Shown: positions 25,869 through 34,523, counted from the first letter of the stretch. The stretch: 64,000 nt of DNA from Pseudomonas mandelii (GCF_006438925.1 NZ_RCZA01000017.1:38524-102523); one strand, 5' to 3'. Translations and numbers: made by a program. The notes: generated by a model not told the origin, from the letters alone.

Positions 25869-26792
25869 ATGACGCCCTCACTCAATTCGATCATGTCCCG
25901 CCTGCACATCAAGCAGCTGCGCTTGTTGATAGCCCTTGATGAACACGGCTCCTTGCTGGGCGCGGCCAAGCAGGTCGCGCTGACCCAGCCCGGCGCCAGC
26001 AAGGCGCTGCAAGAAATTGAAACCACGTTCGGCACCTCGCTGTTCACCCGTACTAACCGCGGGCTTGAGCCGAACGATGCCGGACGCTCGGTCATTCGTT
26101 ACGCACGCTTGATCCAGACCGACCTCGCACACCTGCGCGAGGAGATCATCGGCATCATGAGCGGCGAGGGCGGACGGGTGTCCGTCGGCACCATCATGGG
26201 CGCTGTCCCGCTGCTGACCACCGCGATCAGCCGGGTCATTGCCGACCACCCGAAGCTGTCCATCGAGATCGTCGAAGACACCAGCGCCGCACTGCTCAGC
26301 CAGCTTGACGCCGGGCGCCTCGACCTTGCGATCTGCCGCACGACCATCAGCACCACGCCCTACTTGTATGAGAGCTCGACCTTTGTCGAAGAAACCCTGG
26401 CGGTGATCGCCAGCACTCAGCATCCGTTCGCCTATGCCCGGCAGCTGTCGCTGAAGGACCTCGTGGATTACCGCTGGGTGGTCTATCGCGCCAACATGCC
26501 GATGCGTTTGCTGCTGGAACGCGAGTTTCACGAAGCCGACCTGCGTTTCCCGGTGCACCTGCTGGAAACCACGTCGGCGTTTGCCACCTTGTCGCTGCTT
26601 CAGGAAAACCCGACCCTCGTCGCGCTGGTATCGACCGACGTGGCGAAGTTCTGCTCCGGCTACGGTTTCACCACCACGCTGCCGCTGCCCATCACCTCGC
26701 GCAGCGAACCGTATGAACTGGTGTCGCGCAAAGGCGTGCCGGACTCGCCGGCAGCCAGGCTGTTACGTGAGGCATTGTTGAACCCCCTGTAG
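25869..26792 (+). CDS. LysR-family regulator A (GbpR-like)
   Basis: A 307-residue LysR regulator. The N-terminal helix-turn-helix reads RLHIKQLRLLIALDEHGSLL then GAAKQVALTQPGASKALQEI. The effector-binding domain begins GGRVSVGTIMGAVPLLT and contains ISAALLSQL-like SAALLSQLDAGRLDLAICRT. It is closely related in layout to regulator B at 31417. GbpR-type members respond to sugars or sugar acids. It is divergent from the iron alcohol dehydrogenase operon, its probable target. The stop codon lies in the left arm of a dispersed palindrome. ATG at 25869 is the only reasonable start, though a later ATG at 25893 (MSRLHIKQ) cannot be excluded. Confidence 0.9.
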   Translation: MTPSLNSIMSRLHIKQLRLLIALDEHGSLLGAAKQVALTQPGASKALQEIETTFGTSLFTRTNRGLEPNDAGRSVIRYARLIQTDLAHLREEIIGIMSGEGGRVSVGTIMGAVPLLTTAISRVIADHPKLSIEIVEDTSAALLSQLDAGRLDLAICRTTISTTPYLYESSTFVEETLAVIASTQHPFAYARQLSLKDLVDYRWVVYRANMPMRLLLEREFHEADLRFPVHLLETTSAFATLSLLQENPTLVALVSTDVAKFCSGYGFTTTLPLPITSRSEPYELVSRKGVPDSPAARLLREALLNPL

Positions 26793-26880
26793 GAGCTGCC
26801 GCAGGCTGCGATCTTTTGGCGGTGTTAAAAGAGACATAGAAACAAGATCGAAAGATCGCAGCCTGCGGCAGCTCCTACAG
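26787..26880. repeat. Palindromic repeat, GGAGCTGCCGCAGGCTGCGATC family
   Basis: CTGTAGGAGCTGCCGCAGGC at the left is mirrored by GCCTGCGGCAGCTCCTACAG at the right, with inner GATCTTTTGG / AAAGATCG. The left arm begins inside the last sense codon of the LysR gene and probably forms its terminator. Confidence 0.88.
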
Positions 26881-27044
26881 GTCCTTGGGATAGTGCCCGG
26901 CTTTGCAGGCTCGCATTCGTGCGTTTTAGGAAAATTTGATTTGTGCCAGGCGCAGTGTTGGAAACGGATCAACGCCGCGATACTTCGCCGGGCTTTTGCC
27001 TGCCCAATAATTGGCCCATGGATGGCCGTCGCGAGGTTAGAACA

Positions 27045-28385
27045 ATGAATGTGTCCAACCGACTTGCGCTCTTGATGACCACTGCCGCACTGCTCGCCGC
27101 GTGTGGTGAGTCTTCCAAATTGCCGTCTCAGGCCAGCGTCGGCCCGGCCCCGCAATTGCCTGAACCCACCACCTCGCTGATCCCTACGTTAAAGGTGTCC
27201 AAAGCAATCGGCTGGGCAGGAAATGACATGCCCAAGGCACCTGCCGGTTTCAAAGTGACCGCGCTGGCCGAGAACCTCGATCACCCGCGCTGGGTGTATA
27301 CGCTGCCCAATGGCGATGTCCTGGTTGCCGAGAGCAACCACCCGCCCATGCCGGAAGGGGCGACCGACGGAGGCACCGGCCCGATCGCCTGGGCAAAACG
27401 CACAGTCATGGGTTTTGTGATGGGCCGTATTGGCGCTGATGCCCCCAGCGCCAATCGCATTACCTTGTTGCGCGATGCCGACGGTGATGGCCACGCGGAA
27501 GTCCGGAAGGTGTTCATGTCCGGCCTGACGTCGCCTTTTGGCATGGCATTGGTGGGCAATGAACTGTTTATTGCCAATGCCGACGCCCTGGTCAAAGTGC
27601 CTTACAGCACGGGGCAAACCGAGGTGAGTGCAACGCCGATAAAAGTCACCGACCTGCCCGCAGGCATCAATCACCACTGGACCAAGAATGTCCTCGCCAA
27701 CCCCGAGGGCTCCAAGCTTTACGTCACGGTAGGTTCCAACAGCAATGTCGGCGAGAACGGCCTTGATGCGGAAGAAGGGCGCGCGGCGATTTGGGAAGTT
27801 GACGTCACAAGCGGCGACAAGCGCCTGTTCGCCAGTGGTCTGCGCAACCCCAATGGCCTGGCCTGGAAACCCGGCTCGACGCAGCTGTGGACTGTGGTCA
27901 ATGAACGCGACGAAATCGGCAGCGACCTGGTGCCGGATTACCTGACGTCGGTGCAGGACGGCGCGTTCTACGGCTGGCCGTGGAGCTATTACGGTGCTCA
28001 CGTCGACATCCGCGTAGACCCGCCGCGTCCGGACAGGGTGGCCAAGGCCATCGCGCCGGACTACGCGCTGGGCACGCACGTCGCACCCTTGGGCCTGACG
28101 TTCTCTGATGCCCGAGGCATGCCCGCTAATTTCGCCAATGGCGTGTTCGTCGGTGAGCACGGCTCTTGGAACCGTAACCCCCAGGCGGGCTATAAGGTGG
28201 TGTTCATCCCGTTCACCGACGGAAAGCCTTCAGGCATGCCGGTCGATTTTTTGACCGGTTTTCTCAATGCCGATGGCGAAGCCCAAGGGCGTCCGGTGGG
28301 CGTCACGCTTGACCAGAGCGGAGCGTTGTTGGTGGCCGATGATGTCGGGAACAAGGTTTGGCGTATCGCGATCGCCAAACCCTAG
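27045..28385 (+). CDS. Sorbosone dehydrogenase family lipoprotein (PQQ-type beta-propeller)
   Basis: A 446-residue predicted lipoprotein dehydrogenase. The signal is MNVSNRLALLMTTAALLAAC with a lipobox LLAAC. The beta-propeller contains blocks like LDHPRWVYTLPNGDVLVAES, ITLLRDADGDGHAEVRKVF, YVTVGSNSNVGENGLDAEEG, SGLRNPNGLAWKPGS and WTVVNERDEIGSDLVPDY, which recur in soluble glucose/sorbosone dehydrogenases with PQQ and Ca2+. The ATG at 27045 is chosen because it starts the lipoprotein signal; longer upstream reading is unlikely. It likely oxidises a sugar or aldose in the periplasm. It lies after LysR A on the same strand with no obvious partner gene. Confidence 0.87.
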   Translation: MNVSNRLALLMTTAALLAACGESSKLPSQASVGPAPQLPEPTTSLIPTLKVSKAIGWAGNDMPKAPAGFKVTALAENLDHPRWVYTLPNGDVLVAESNHPPMPEGATDGGTGPIAWAKRTVMGFVMGRIGADAPSANRITLLRDADGDGHAEVRKVFMSGLTSPFGMALVGNELFIANADALVKVPYSTGQTEVSATPIKVTDLPAGINHHWTKNVLANPEGSKLYVTVGSNSNVGENGLDAEEGRAAIWEVDVTSGDKRLFASGLRNPNGLAWKPGSTQLWTVVNERDEIGSDLVPDYLTSVQDGAFYGWPWSYYGAHVDIRVDPPRPDRVAKAIAPDYALGTHVAPLGLTFSDARGMPANFANGVFVGEHGSWNRNPQAGYKVVFIPFTDGKPSGMPVDFLTGFLNADGEAQGRPVGVTLDQSGALLVADDVGNKVWRIAIAKP

Positions 28386-28424
28386 AGATGGGGTAGGCCA
28401 GTTAGATGGATGCTGGATGAGCTA

Positions 28425-29331
28425 CCGTCATCGCGAGCAGGCTCGCTCCCACATTGGTTTTATGTTGTTCGCGAGATTTGTGGCCGACACCGGGCCCTGT
28501 GGGAGCGAGCCTGCTCGCGATGGCGATGGCACAGTCAAAAAACACTATCGCCTGACACACCGCTTTCGCGAGCAGGCTCGCTCCCACATTGGTTTTATGT
28601 TGTTCGCGAGATTTGTGGCCGACACCGGGCCCTGTGGGAGTGAGCCTGCTCGCGATGGCGGTGGCACCGTCAAAATCACTGTCGCCTGACACACCGCTTT
28701 CGCGAGCAAGCCCGCTCCCACATTGGTTCTATGTTGTTCGCAAGATTTGTGGCCGACACCGGACCCTGTGGGAGCGAGCTTGCTCGCGATGGCGGTGGCC
28801 CAGTCAAAAACACTGTCGCCTGACACACCGCTTTCGCGAGCAGGCTCGCTCCCACATTGGTTTTATGTTGTTCGCAAGATTTGTGGCCGACACCGGACCC
28901 TGTGGGAGCGAGCTTGCTCGCGATGGCGGTGGCCCAGTCAAAAACACTGTCGCCTGACACACCGCTTTCGCGAGCAGGCTCGCTCCCACATTGGTTCTAT
29001 GTTGTTCGCGAGATTTGTGGCCGACACCGGGCCCTGTGGGAGTGAGCCTGCTCGCGATGGCGGTGGCACAGTCAAAAAATACTGTCGCCTGATACACCGC
29101 TTTCGCGAGCAGGCTCGCTCCCACATTGGTTTTATGTTGTTCGCGAGATTTGTGGCCGACACCGGACCCTGTGGGAGCGAGCCTGCTCGCGAAGGCGGTG
29201 GCCCAGTCAACAACACTGTCGCCTGATATACCGCTTTCGCGAGCAGGCTCGCTCCCACATTGGTTTTGTGTTGTTCGCGAGATTTGTGGCCGACACCGGG
29301 CCCTGTGGGAGTGAGCCTGCTCGCGATGGCG
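28425..29331. repeat. Tandem REP array, seven units of 134-135 bp
   Basis: The phrase ACATTGGTT occurs at 28451, 28586, 28720, 28854, 28988, 29123 and 29257, a period of 134-135 bp. Each unit contains a right-hand REP arm (GCGAGCAGGCTCGCTCCCAC), a constant spacer (TTGTTCGCGAGATTTGTGGC and CGACACCGGGCCCTGTGGG), a left-hand REP arm and an AC-rich linker. Units differ by few substitutions, for example ACCGGGCCC versus ACCGGACCC. It has no coding function; the many short open frames inside it are artefacts of the repeat. Confidence 0.95.
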
Positions 29332-29718
29332 TCGGATCTGGCGCAGTGCATAAACATGTTTAACGACGACTGTTTAAAGACACTCGGTGTTACGTCATAA
29401 GCGGCTACAACACCTTGCGTCGTTACCTACGCGTACGCCAGAATCCGCCGGCTTGTGCGGCTTTGGGGTGGGCTATATCGTTTCCGGGTCACTGCAAAAC
29501 AGTGATCGGGTTTGGTAGCCCGTTGTAACAGCCGTATGGCAACGCCTTATGACGTCTCTTTTTTGGGACTCTGTTTTATATGGTGGTCATGCGTGGGGCT
29601 CCTTAGTGAGCGCCGGTTTTTCCTGTTGCACCGGTCTACCAATCCGCGCATGGCCGCCACCCTCGTTTGGTAGCGAGCGTGATGGCTCCTTAAAATTTGC
29701 AACAAGGAGTTTTCATCT
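29332..29718 (+). promoter_or_regulatory. Long structured leader of the DUF6124 gene
   Basis: No supported coding sequence in 387 bp. A perfect hairpin TCACTG-CAAAA-CAGTGA occurs at 29489-29505. A long-range inverted pair ACGTCATAAGCG (from 29392) and GCCTTATGACGT (to about 29555) brackets it. AACAAGGAG precedes the ATG at 29719. The density of paired segments suggests a 5' leader RNA or a divergent regulatory region. Confidence 0.4.
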
Positions 29719-30087
29719 ATGTTCAAAGTTACGCCCAACCCCCCGAATACCAGTCCGTTACCCTACGACGCCTTTCTCGATCTTGACCCCAGGAAAATGA
29801 AAGAGGCGGCCGACCGCGCGCTCAGCTTCTACCTCAACCCCGGGGCGTCGAAAACGCAGATACCGCCCCGCAAACCCAGCACCATTTTCACCATCGACGC
29901 AGCGGTGGATGACGAAACGTTGCTCGTCGAGGCCTGTGAATCGTTGGCATCAGCCAGCGCTATGGTCAACGATCTCGCCGACGTAACGGACGGCCCGCGA
30001 CGGCAAACGATGCTGGTGCTGCAACGGATGATCATGTTGGGTGAGTTAGCGGTCAATCGGGTATTGGACAACCACAAGCCTGGGTAG
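29719..30087 (+). CDS. DUF6124 family protein
   Basis: A 122-residue cytoplasmic protein of the Pseudomonas-restricted DUF6124 family. Marks are MFKVTPNPPNTSPLPYDAFL at the N-terminus, PPRKPSTIFTIDAAVDDETL in the centre, then LVEACESLASASAMVNDLAD and MLGELAVNRVLDNHKPG at the C-terminus. The C-terminal half is helical. AACAAGGAG is well placed for the ATG. Function is not known. A second, N-terminally truncated member lies at 39956-40150 beside the T6SS cargo genes. Confidence 0.88.
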   Translation: MFKVTPNPPNTSPLPYDAFLDLDPRKMKEAADRALSFYLNPGASKTQIPPRKPSTIFTIDAAVDDETLLVEACESLASASAMVNDLADVTDGPRRQTMLVLQRMIMLGELAVNRVLDNHKPG

Positions 30088-30097
30088 CAGCCAGGCA

Positions 30098-30139
30098 CTG
30101 TAGGAGCAAAGCTTGCTCGCGATGGCCTTGCTCCTACAG
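30098..30139. repeat. Short REP hairpin
   Basis: CTGTAGGAGCAAAGCTTGCTC then GCTCCTACAG, a short member of the repeat family. It follows the DUF6124 stop by 11 bp and may end its transcript. Confidence 0.7.
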
Positions 30140-30250
30140 CACTCGCATCACTCGTGACAATCCAGAACAAATGTATTGCCCATTCCTGTCTGTTTCCCCA
30201 CAGAAGGGCTGCGTACCTTGGGTCCACTGCTACTCCAAAAGGACCCCCTC

Positions 30251-31189
30251 ATGCTGAATCGCTTGATACTGCCCTTCACCTTGCTCTTCACCTTCAGCGC
30301 CGCCCAGGCCGCAGACACTGAAAAATGGTACCCCTCCCAATACGGCGCCAATGATGAAATCGGCGCGCTGAACCTGCTGAACGCCGAGTCGGTGATCAAC
30401 GCCTCGAAACTGATCAAGACCGGCAAAACCTACCCCTTGGCCGTGCCCATCGACAAGACGTTGCCGGCGTTCCGTCATCGCAGCTTTCACCTGACCAACA
30501 TCCAGCCGGGCGAAGCGGGCGGCACGACGATGGGGCCGAACAAATTCACCTTCAACGATGAACTGGTGGTGGGCTGGACCGGTGTCGGCACCCAGCTCAA
30601 CGGCATCGGCCACATCGGCATCGACAACGTCTACTACAACGGCAACCGCGCCGCCGATTTCGTCACCGTCGAAGGCGTGAAAAAACTCGGCATCGAAAAG
30701 GTCCCGCCCATTGTCACTCGCGGCGTAGTGCTGGACATGACCGCCGTTTATGGCAGCGCCATCGTGCCGGAGAAAACCGAGTTCAGCGTCGCCGACATTC
30801 AGAAGGCACTGGACCTGCAAGGCATCAGTATTCAGAAGGGCGATGTGGTGCTGTTCAACACCGGTTGGCTGGAATTGCTGGGCAAGGACAATGAGAAATT
30901 CCTCGCCGTGGAGCCCGGCATCGGCATGGAAGCGGCCAAGTGGCTGGTGGACAAACAGATCGTCGCGTTCGGCGGTGACACCTGGGCTTCGGAAATCTAC
31001 CCGGCCAAAGACGGCCAGGAATTCCCGGTCAACCAATTCATGCTGGCCAAGAACGGCATCTACAACCTTGAGTTGATCGACAGCCGAGCGCTGGTGAAAG
31101 ACAAGGCGTGGGAATTCATGTTCGTGCTGGGGCAGCCGCTGTACAAGGGCTCGACCCAGGTCAACATCAACCCGGTCGCTATTCACTGA
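30251..31189 (+). CDS. Exported cyclase family protein
   Basis: A 312-residue cyclase-family (kynurenine formamidase / isatin hydrolase fold) protein with the signal peptide MLNRLILPFTLLFTFSAAQA. The pattern GTQLNGIGHIGIDNVYYNGN covers the metal site: relatives have H-x-G-T-H-x-D, here shifted to Gly-Thr-Gln-Leu then Gly-His-Ile-Gly-Ile-Asp, so several ligands are altered or rearranged. GVVLDMTAVYG, SVADIQKALDLQGISIQKGD and VVLFNTGWLELLG follow. Being exported, it may hydrolyse a cyclic amide or lactone in the periplasm, or only bind it. It precedes LysR B on the same strand, and a repeat lies between them. Confidence 0.85.
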   Translation: MLNRLILPFTLLFTFSAAQAADTEKWYPSQYGANDEIGALNLLNAESVINASKLIKTGKTYPLAVPIDKTLPAFRHRSFHLTNIQPGEAGGTTMGPNKFTFNDELVVGWTGVGTQLNGIGHIGIDNVYYNGNRAADFVTVEGVKKLGIEKVPPIVTRGVVLDMTAVYGSAIVPEKTEFSVADIQKALDLQGISIQKGDVVLFNTGWLELLGKDNEKFLAVEPGIGMEAAKWLVDKQIVAFGGDTWASEIYPAKDGQEFPVNQFMLAKNGIYNLELIDSRALVKDKAWEFMFVLGQPLYKGSTQVNINPVAIH

Positions 31190-31216
31190 TAGCCCCCGTT
31201 CGAAGCCGTAACGCAC

Positions 31217-31365
31217 CTGTAGCAGCTGGCGAAGCCTGCGTTCGACTGCGCAGCAGTCGTAAAACCTGAGCACGCGGTCCTTCTGATACACCTCGTCGAT
31301 TGATTTTACGACTGCTGCGTCCGAACGCGGCCCGAACCGAACGCAGGCTTCGCCAGCTGCTACAA
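31217..31365. repeat. Long imperfect palindrome, TGTAGCAGCTG family
   Basis: CTGTAGCAGCTGGCGAAGCC at the left and GGCTTCGCCAGCTGCTACA at the right, with GCGCAGCAGTCGTAAAA / TTTTACGACTGCTGCG inside. Related to 1687-1827 and 38113-38261. Confidence 0.85.
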
Positions 31366-31416
31366 AGTCTGTTTTTCGCCTGAGCCTTTTTTTCCTGAAT
31401 TCGAGAACACACGGAC

Positions 31417-32346
31417 ATGGTTCCTTCCCTTGGCAACATCGCTGCACGCTTGCGCCTCAAACAACTGCGGTTGTTGATCGCGCTGGATGATCGCGGCTCC
31501 TTGCACAAGGCCGCCGAGCAGATTTCGATTTCCCAGTCCGGCGCCACCAAGGCGTTGGGTGAAGTCGAATCGTTGCTCGGCATGCCGCTGTTCGAACGCC
31601 AGCCCAAAGGTCTGGTGGCCAACGAAATGGGCCGTTGCATGATTCGTTACGCACGGTTGATCTACAGCGATGTCGAGCACTTGCGCGAAGAAATGCTCAG
31701 CATCATGCAAGGCCAGGGCGGGCGGCTCTCGGTGGGGGTGATCATGGGCGCGGTGCCGTTGCTGACCCGGGCCCTGACCGAGTTGCGCCTGAAGCAGCCC
31801 GAGCTGTCGGTCGAACTGGTGGAAAACACCAGCGCCGCGTTGCTCGGGTTGCTGGATCAGGGACGGCTGGATCTGGCGATTTGTCGCACCAGCGTCGGCC
31901 AGCGCTCGGACGCTTATGACTGCATCGAACTGAGTGAAGAACCCTTGGCGGTGGTCGCCAGCAAGGACCATCCATTGGCCAGTGCCGAGTCTTTGCAGCT
32001 GTCGCAGTTGAGCGACTACCGCTGGGTGGTCTATCCCAAAGACATGCCGATGCGTCAGACCCTGGAACGTGAGCTGAATGAGGCAGGGCTGGGGATTCCG
32101 CGTTATCCGCTGGAAACCTCGTCGATTTTCGCCACCATTTTGTTGGTGCAACAAGACCCGGCCTTGTTGGCGGTGATCCCGGTGGAAGTGGCCAGGTTCT
32201 GCGAGCAATTCGACTTGCTGGTGAAGCTGCCGGTGTCGATGCGTGCATTGATCGAGCCTTACGGTGTGATCAGCCGGGCCGGCGCCGATCTTTCTCCGGC
32301 GGCGACCTTGCTGATCAACGAACTGCAGCAGGACCTGATTACTTGA
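31417..32346 (+). CDS. LysR-family regulator B (GbpR-like)
   Basis: A 309-residue LysR regulator closely resembling regulator A at 25869. The helix-turn-helix reads LRLKQLRLLIALDDRGSLHK then AAEQISISQSGATKALGEVE, and the effector domain contains GGRLSVGVIMGAVPLLTRAL and SAALLGLLDQGRLDLAICRT. It is the likely controller of the second catabolic island, although the nearest genes on its 3' side are on the opposite strand and convergent. The last codons overlap the end of a broken cyclase gene. No operator was identified in the upstream repeat. Confidence 0.9.
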   Translation: MVPSLGNIAARLRLKQLRLLIALDDRGSLHKAAEQISISQSGATKALGEVESLLGMPLFERQPKGLVANEMGRCMIRYARLIYSDVEHLREEMLSIMQGQGGRLSVGVIMGAVPLLTRALTELRLKQPELSVELVENTSAALLGLLDQGRLDLAICRTSVGQRSDAYDCIELSEEPLAVVASKDHPLASAESLQLSQLSDYRWVVYPKDMPMRQTLERELNEAGLGIPRYPLETSSIFATILLVQQDPALLAVIPVEVARFCEQFDLLVKLPVSMRALIEPYGVISRAGADLSPAATLLINELQQDLIT

Positions 32347-32608
32347 TCACGATCGGATTCACCGGTGCGCTCATGGCGTCATAGCCATTCCACAGTTTGT
32401 TGTCGTGCCAGACGTGGCCCAGCGCGTCGTATTGGGTCGAGCCTTGCAGGTGCATGAAGATCACGTCGTCGGCGTATTCCAGATGGCCGTCGAAGTGGGT
32501 CTTGCCGGCCAGGAAATGGCCCTTGTCCAGCACGTTGACGCGCATCGATGGACGTCGGCCGGGCCATAACGGTTCGCCTTTTGGATGGCAGACCTGCACA
32601 GTTCCCCT
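32339..32608 (-). pseudogene. Truncated cyclase family gene
   Basis: The minus-strand frame reads TVQVCHPKGEPLWPGRRPSM, then GKTHFDGHLEYADDVIFMHL, then QGSTQYDALGHVWHDNKLWNGY and a stop after PVNPIVIK. This is the N-terminal third of a cyclase-family protein (the S/T-Q-x-D-x-L-G-H-x-W metal region), of a different subfamily from the exported cyclase at 30251. The N-terminus is replaced by a REP element at 32607, and the C-terminal two thirds are absent. The gene end overlaps the LysR B stop. No complete enzyme can be made. Confidence 0.7.
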
Positions 32609-32698
32609 GTGGGAGCGAGCCTGCTCGCGAAAGCGGTGTGTCAGACACATCAATGTTGACTGACAGTCCCTATTCGCGAGCAGGCTCGCTCCCACAGG
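32607..32698. repeat. REP pair
   Basis: CTGTGGGAGCGAGCCTGCTC at the left, GCGAGCAGGCTCGCTCCCAC at the right. The left arm interrupts the cyclase pseudogene. Confidence 0.9.
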
Positions 32699-32724
32699 TT
32701 CTGTGCATGGCTTCAGGTCAGGGA

Positions 32725-33039
32725 TTATTTGATGGGCGAAAAATCCGCTGCGATCAGCAATTTGGATTCCATCTTTTCCAGCATCGGGAACGCCTTCGGC
32801 ACGAAGCCTTCGAGCCAGTCCGGGTCTTGATACAGCGCGGCCCGTTTCTTGATCCGGTCATCGAGGCTCTCGTAGGCCCAGATGTGGATGACCTGATTCA
32901 GCTCGCCGATTTCGGTGTACCACCAGCCCACCAGCGTGGTGTAGCGGGAGATCACCGGCAGACCGGTTTCCTCGAAGTGCTTGAGGTAGGTCTGCATTTT
33001 TCCGATTTGAATCGTGTAGGTGCGCATTTCGTAAAACAT
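32725..33039 (-). CDS. NIPSNAP family protein
   Basis: A 104-residue ferredoxin-like (dimeric alpha-beta barrel) protein of the NIPSNAP group: MFYEMRTYTIQIGKMQTYLK, then LVGWWYTEIGELNQVIHIW, AYESLDDRIKKRAALYQDPD and a final MESKLLIAADFSPIK. Such proteins are often encoded in catabolic operons where they may act as small oxygenase- or isomerase-like enzymes or as stabilisers. It lies 13 bp after the iron alcohol dehydrogenase stop, on the same strand, so they are co-transcribed. Biochemical role unknown. Confidence 0.88.
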   Translation of the reverse strand: MFYEMRTYTIQIGKMQTYLKHFEETGLPVISRYTTLVGWWYTEIGELNQVIHIWAYESLDDRIKKRAALYQDPDWLEGFVPKAFPMLEKMESKLLIAADFSPIK

Positions 33040-33052
33040 GGGCGTCGTCTCT

Positions 33053-34219
33053 TTAAGAATGAGTGCCGTGCCAGGCGTTGCTGATGATTCGTTCGATATC
33101 GGCGGCGGTGGTCAGGCGTGGATTGACCAGCACGTTGCCGCTGCGCATCGAGTCGCTGACCATTTGCGGCATGTAGTCCAGGTCCACGCCCAGGTCCTTG
33201 ATGTTGTCGGGAATGCCGATGGCCTTGTTCAGCGCCACCACGTGCTCCACCACTTTGTGCCCGGCGCGGGCAACGCTCAGGCCATCGACGTTCTCGCCCA
33301 TGGCCATGGCGATTTCACGAAACAGCTCCGGGCAGGCCGCCAGGTTGTATTCGATGACGTAGGGCAGCAGCGTCGCGTTGGCGATACCGTGGGGAATGTT
33401 GAAAACGCCGCCGAAGGTGTGGGAGATCGCGTGCACGTTGCCCAGTTTCGATTGAGCGAACGCGACGCCGGCGAGGAACGAACCGAGCAGCATCTGTTCC
33501 CGGGCGTGCAGGTCGGAGCCGCTGAAAAATGCCTTCGGCAGGTGGGTGCAGATCATCTTGATCGCTTGCAGCGCCAGGGCCTGGCTGACCGGGTTGGCCT
33601 GCTTGGATACGTAGGATTCGATGGCGTGGGTCAAGGCGTCCATGCCCGTGGAAGCAGTGATCGACGGCGGCAGTTTGAGCGTCAGTTCGGCGTCGAGAAT
33701 CGCCAGTTTCGGAAACAGCGCCGGGCTGATGATCACGGTCTTGAACAGGGTTTTGGTGTTGGTGAAGACCGTGGAGGCTGTGCATTCGCTGCCGGTGCCG
33801 GAGGTGGTCGCAATGGCAAAGATCGGCAGAGGAGGGTGCAGCAGCTTGTCGTAGCCTTCGTAGTCGAGGATGTTGCCAGGGTTGGTGGCCATGGCCGCCA
33901 CACCCTTGGCCGTGTCGATGCTGCTGCCGCCACCGACGCCGATCACCGAGTCGCAGTCGTGGTTTTTCAGGAACTCCACGGCGCGCTCCAGCACGTCGGT
34001 GGTGGGGTTGGGTTCTACGCCGGAGAACACTTCGTAATGAATGTCACTGTCAGCCAGCGAGGTGAAAAAACCTTCCATCACGCCCGACGCCATCAGCCCT
34101 TCGTCGGTGACCACCAGCAGTTTTTTTCGAACATGCGGCTTGAGCAGCGCACCGGCCTGACGTACCAGGCCGTTACCGCTTTTCAGGGTTGTGGGGAAAT
34201 AAAACTGAAACGGGTTCAT
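33053..34219 (-). CDS. Iron-containing alcohol dehydrogenase B
   Basis: A 388-residue group III dehydrogenase. Its start is MNPFQFYFPTTLKSGNGLVR, the NAD motif is SVIGVGGGSSIDTAKGVAAM and the metal ligands lie in TGMDALTHAIESYV, GNVHAISHTFGG and NIPHGIANATLLP. It carries an N-terminal 25-residue extension relative to dehydrogenase A at 24554 and is not a direct copy. It precedes the NIPSNAP gene in an operon that opens at the divergent gap facing the SDR gene. Group III members oxidise primary alcohols or hydroxyacids; the substrate is open. Confidence 0.92.
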   Translation of the reverse strand: MNPFQFYFPTTLKSGNGLVRQAGALLKPHVRKKLLVVTDEGLMASGVMEGFFTSLADSDIHYEVFSGVEPNPTTDVLERAVEFLKNHDCDSVIGVGGGSSIDTAKGVAAMATNPGNILDYEGYDKLLHPPLPIFAIATTSGTGSECTASTVFTNTKTLFKTVIISPALFPKLAILDAELTLKLPPSITASTGMDALTHAIESYVSKQANPVSQALALQAIKMICTHLPKAFFSGSDLHAREQMLLGSFLAGVAFAQSKLGNVHAISHTFGGVFNIPHGIANATLLPYVIEYNLAACPELFREIAMAMGENVDGLSVARAGHKVVEHVVALNKAIGIPDNIKDLGVDLDYMPQMVSDSMRSGNVLVNPRLTTAADIERIISNAWHGTHS

Positions 34220-34335
34220 GGGTGTCTCCGGTTCTTATTGGTCTGGAGACAGTAATTAGCGTGGGAGGCGGCTGATAATGAAAAGGTCTGATCTGGGGAT
34301 CACCGTTTGTCATCACTTGCCGATCGGGATGTGTT

Positions 34336-34523
34336 GGCTTCAAGATCCAGCCCCTCACCCCAGCCCTCTCCCCACGGGGGAGAGGGGGAAAGGGAGCCGA
34401 TCTCTGTCGCTTTCGAAGCCTGAGTTCGACTCGATTTCTCAGGTCGCCGTATTCCGAGCAAACACCTCGGTCAGTTCCCTCTCCCCCCGGGAGAGGGCTA
34501 GGGTGAGGGATGGTTCTGAAGCC
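34336..34523. repeat. Large inverted repeat in the divergent gap, CCCTCTCCCC family
   Basis: The left half CCCCTCACCCCAGCCCTCTC with CCCACGGGGGAGAGGG is mirrored by CCCTCTCCCCCCGGGAGAGGG and GCTAGGGTGAGGGATGG. The outer ends GGCTTCA...TGAAGCC close the structure. It occupies half of the 382-bp gap between the two divergent promoters; no other feature could be assigned in that gap. Confidence 0.8.

Noticed and set aside
28425..29331. CRISPR-like periodic repeat
   Set aside because: The period is about 134 bp, and the units are almost entirely conserved, with no unique spacers and no cas genes nearby.
28402..29357. Several open frames of 60-170 codons, repeated
   Set aside because: They lie in the tandem REP array and repeat its unit; none has a ribosome site or similarity to a known family.
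29549..29800. An 83-codon frame across the DUF6124 leader
   Set aside because: It runs into the DUF6124 start region in another frame, has no ribosome site, and its composition follows the leader.
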